Assembly: GCF_036323735.1 (NCBI RefSeq)
Contig: NC_086026.1
Coordinates: forward strand, 72,120,539 to 72,184,538
DNA length: 64,000 nt
From: Rattus norvegicus
Taxonomy: Eukaryota; Chordata; Mammalia; Rodentia; Muridae
Reading direction: 5' to 3'
Shown here: piece after piece, positions 62,811-64,000 of the stretch
How the letters are laid out: every line of letters begins with the position of its first letter
Numbering within the stretch: the stretch's first letter is position 1
Program-made: the position numbers and the translations under genes
The notes under the pieces: model-generated
Database searches by the model: none
What the model saw: the letters and a program-made list of their open reading frames with translations, nothing else
What the model was told of the DNA's origin: nothing

Positions 62811-63804
62811 CTGTGTCTAGTTTAAGTTTTGTCTTAGGGATGTATAGACATGAACTACAGGCTATCTGGGCCTTGGTATTCTTTGGAGCTGCGTTCTCTT
62901 CTTGGAACACATTCTCTGTGGATAAGTGGGGAACTGATGTGCTCACAGATGGATTATTACCCAAAAGACACTCCTGCCCACAAAGGGTGAAACACACCTG
63001 TTGCATGTGGCATCCTTGAAGCCAAACAACTGTTATCTCCGGGAGTTCAGCTGTGCTGGCTTGCAAAGGGTCACCCAGCTGGGCTTGTTGACAGTTTATC
63101 CAGCCACCATACTGTCACCTGTTATAAGTAATTCCTCCCTAATCGCATGTGGACTCTGAGTTGGGCTAGATTATAGAGGCTGGGAAGATTCGGTGCGGAG
63201 GTCTGAGGGACAGGGGGTGGGGATGGGAAGGGTTCTCCATCTGTGTGGATGTGGGAAGGCAGTCACATCCTTGATGGGTAAAAGTTTCCAGTACAGGCTT
63301 TTGGGGAGAGGGAGCACCCATACTCTTGATAAATAATCCTTTACCTGTGCTTTTAAGTAAGCCTCCAAAACCCATCGGTTCACCAGAGTGTACTTTGGTG
63401 GAATGGTATCTCCTTTGTCATTGGGTCCTTAGGGATGGGGTCTGTGTTGCTTATGTGTCCCCCAGGGAAAGAATTTTAACAACAGCACCTCTCTGAGCCT
63501 CTAAGACAGTTAGCTGCCTCTTGTTCCAGATGAGGAGACTACAAAACACTTGGCTAACCACTGTGGGTGGTGCCTTCTCTTGACAGGTGGTCCTGGGTTG
63601 TACCCGAAAACAAGCTGAGCAAGCCATGAGGAGCGAGCATTTCTCATGAGCAGCGTTTCTCTACAGTTTCTATGTCAGTTCCCTCCTCTGCGTTGCTTCT
63701 CTGCCTCACTTCCTGCCTTAGCTTCCTGAATGATGGACTGCCATTGGGAAGCCTAAGCCCATTCCTCTTCAACTTGTTTTTGATCATGGTCTTTGTCACA
63801 GCAG

Positions 63805-63970
63805 ACACTGCTCCTGTAGAGGCCCTGGGTTCTGTTCCCAACTGGCATCGGGCAGTTCATAACCCCTGTAACTCCAGCTCTCTGAGTGGTTCCACGCCCT
63901 CTTCTGGCTGCCAATGGCACTGCACTCAGGTACACAAACACAGTCACACCTAATACACATAATCAGAACA
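63805..63970 (+). mobile_element. B2-like SINE, 5'-shortened
   Basis: GGCCCTGGGTTCTGTTCCCA, AGTTCATAACCCCTGTAACT and CCACGCCCTCTTCTGGCTGC. Confidence 0.75.
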
Positions 63971-64000
63971 AAGATGGGTCTACAGTTAAAAGCTGGACTG

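Larger units (their letters stand above)
53871..64000. other. Upstream intergenic region of Fem1b, no gene supported
   Basis: About 10 kb. Contains MIR relics, B1/B2/B3 SINEs, six ID elements, a GA repeat and two dispersed-repeat fragments. Stretches 53.9-55.1, 55.85-57.2, 58.15-58.6 and 59.4-60.75 kb look unique but have no convincing exon chain. In human the next gene on this side is CLN6; no part of it was recognised here. Confidence 0.7.

Overview
The window is mammalian nuclear DNA, almost certainly rat (Rattus). Genes are split into short exons with GT-AG junctions. The non-coding DNA is packed with rodent SINEs (B1, B2, B3, B4) and CA/TG/GA microsatellites. It also carries 14 recognisable ID elements (BC1-related, tRNA-Ala-like), several with intact target-site duplications; that density of near-identical copies is a rat hallmark. 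The species call is inference from repeat content; the gene calls rest on the encoded proteins.

Layout. (1) About 1-29,090, + strand: the 3' half of an integrin alpha gene recognised as Itga11 (collagen-binding alpha-11). Sixteen consecutive coding exons can be joined without a frame break from 415 to the stop at 27,762-27,764. They encode the last 598 residues: end of the beta-propeller, leg domains, the transmembrane helix and a short tail with a GFFKS membrane-proximal motif. By count from the known 30-exon human gene these would be exons 15-30. The 3'UTR appears to run to about 29.06-29.09 kb. (2) About 29.1-36.0 kb: intergenic, dense in SINEs, no gene seen. (3) About 36.04-53.9 kb, - strand: Fem1b, complete. 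Exon 1 (52,958-53,205) and exon 2 (40,246-41,881) join to a 627-residue protein, the substrate receptor of a CUL2 ubiquitin ligase. It has a long 3'UTR (about 36.04-40.245 kb) that is free of SINEs, an 11.1-kb intron full of repeats, and a CpG-island promoter around 52.9-53.87 kb. (4) 53.9-64 kb: upstream intergenic DNA with SINEs, MIR relics and several ID insertions; no coding gene could be supported.

Itga11 and Fem1b converge tail to tail about 7 kb apart, matching the human 15q23 ITGA11/FEM1B arrangement. They have unrelated jobs: matrix adhesion at the cell surface versus C-degron recognition in ubiquitylation. There is no operon-like logic.

No new multi-gene system is present. The most unusual items are small. 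A 38-bp copy of the 5' half of tRNA-Lys(CTT) sits inside a B1 element, flanked by a perfect 17-bp target duplication. A local duplication of a SINE tail plus its flank brackets the Itga11 transmembrane exon. One ID element ends in a poly-G run instead of poly-A. One ID insertion is 5'-truncated. A hAT-type MITE has its 8-bp target duplication preserved.
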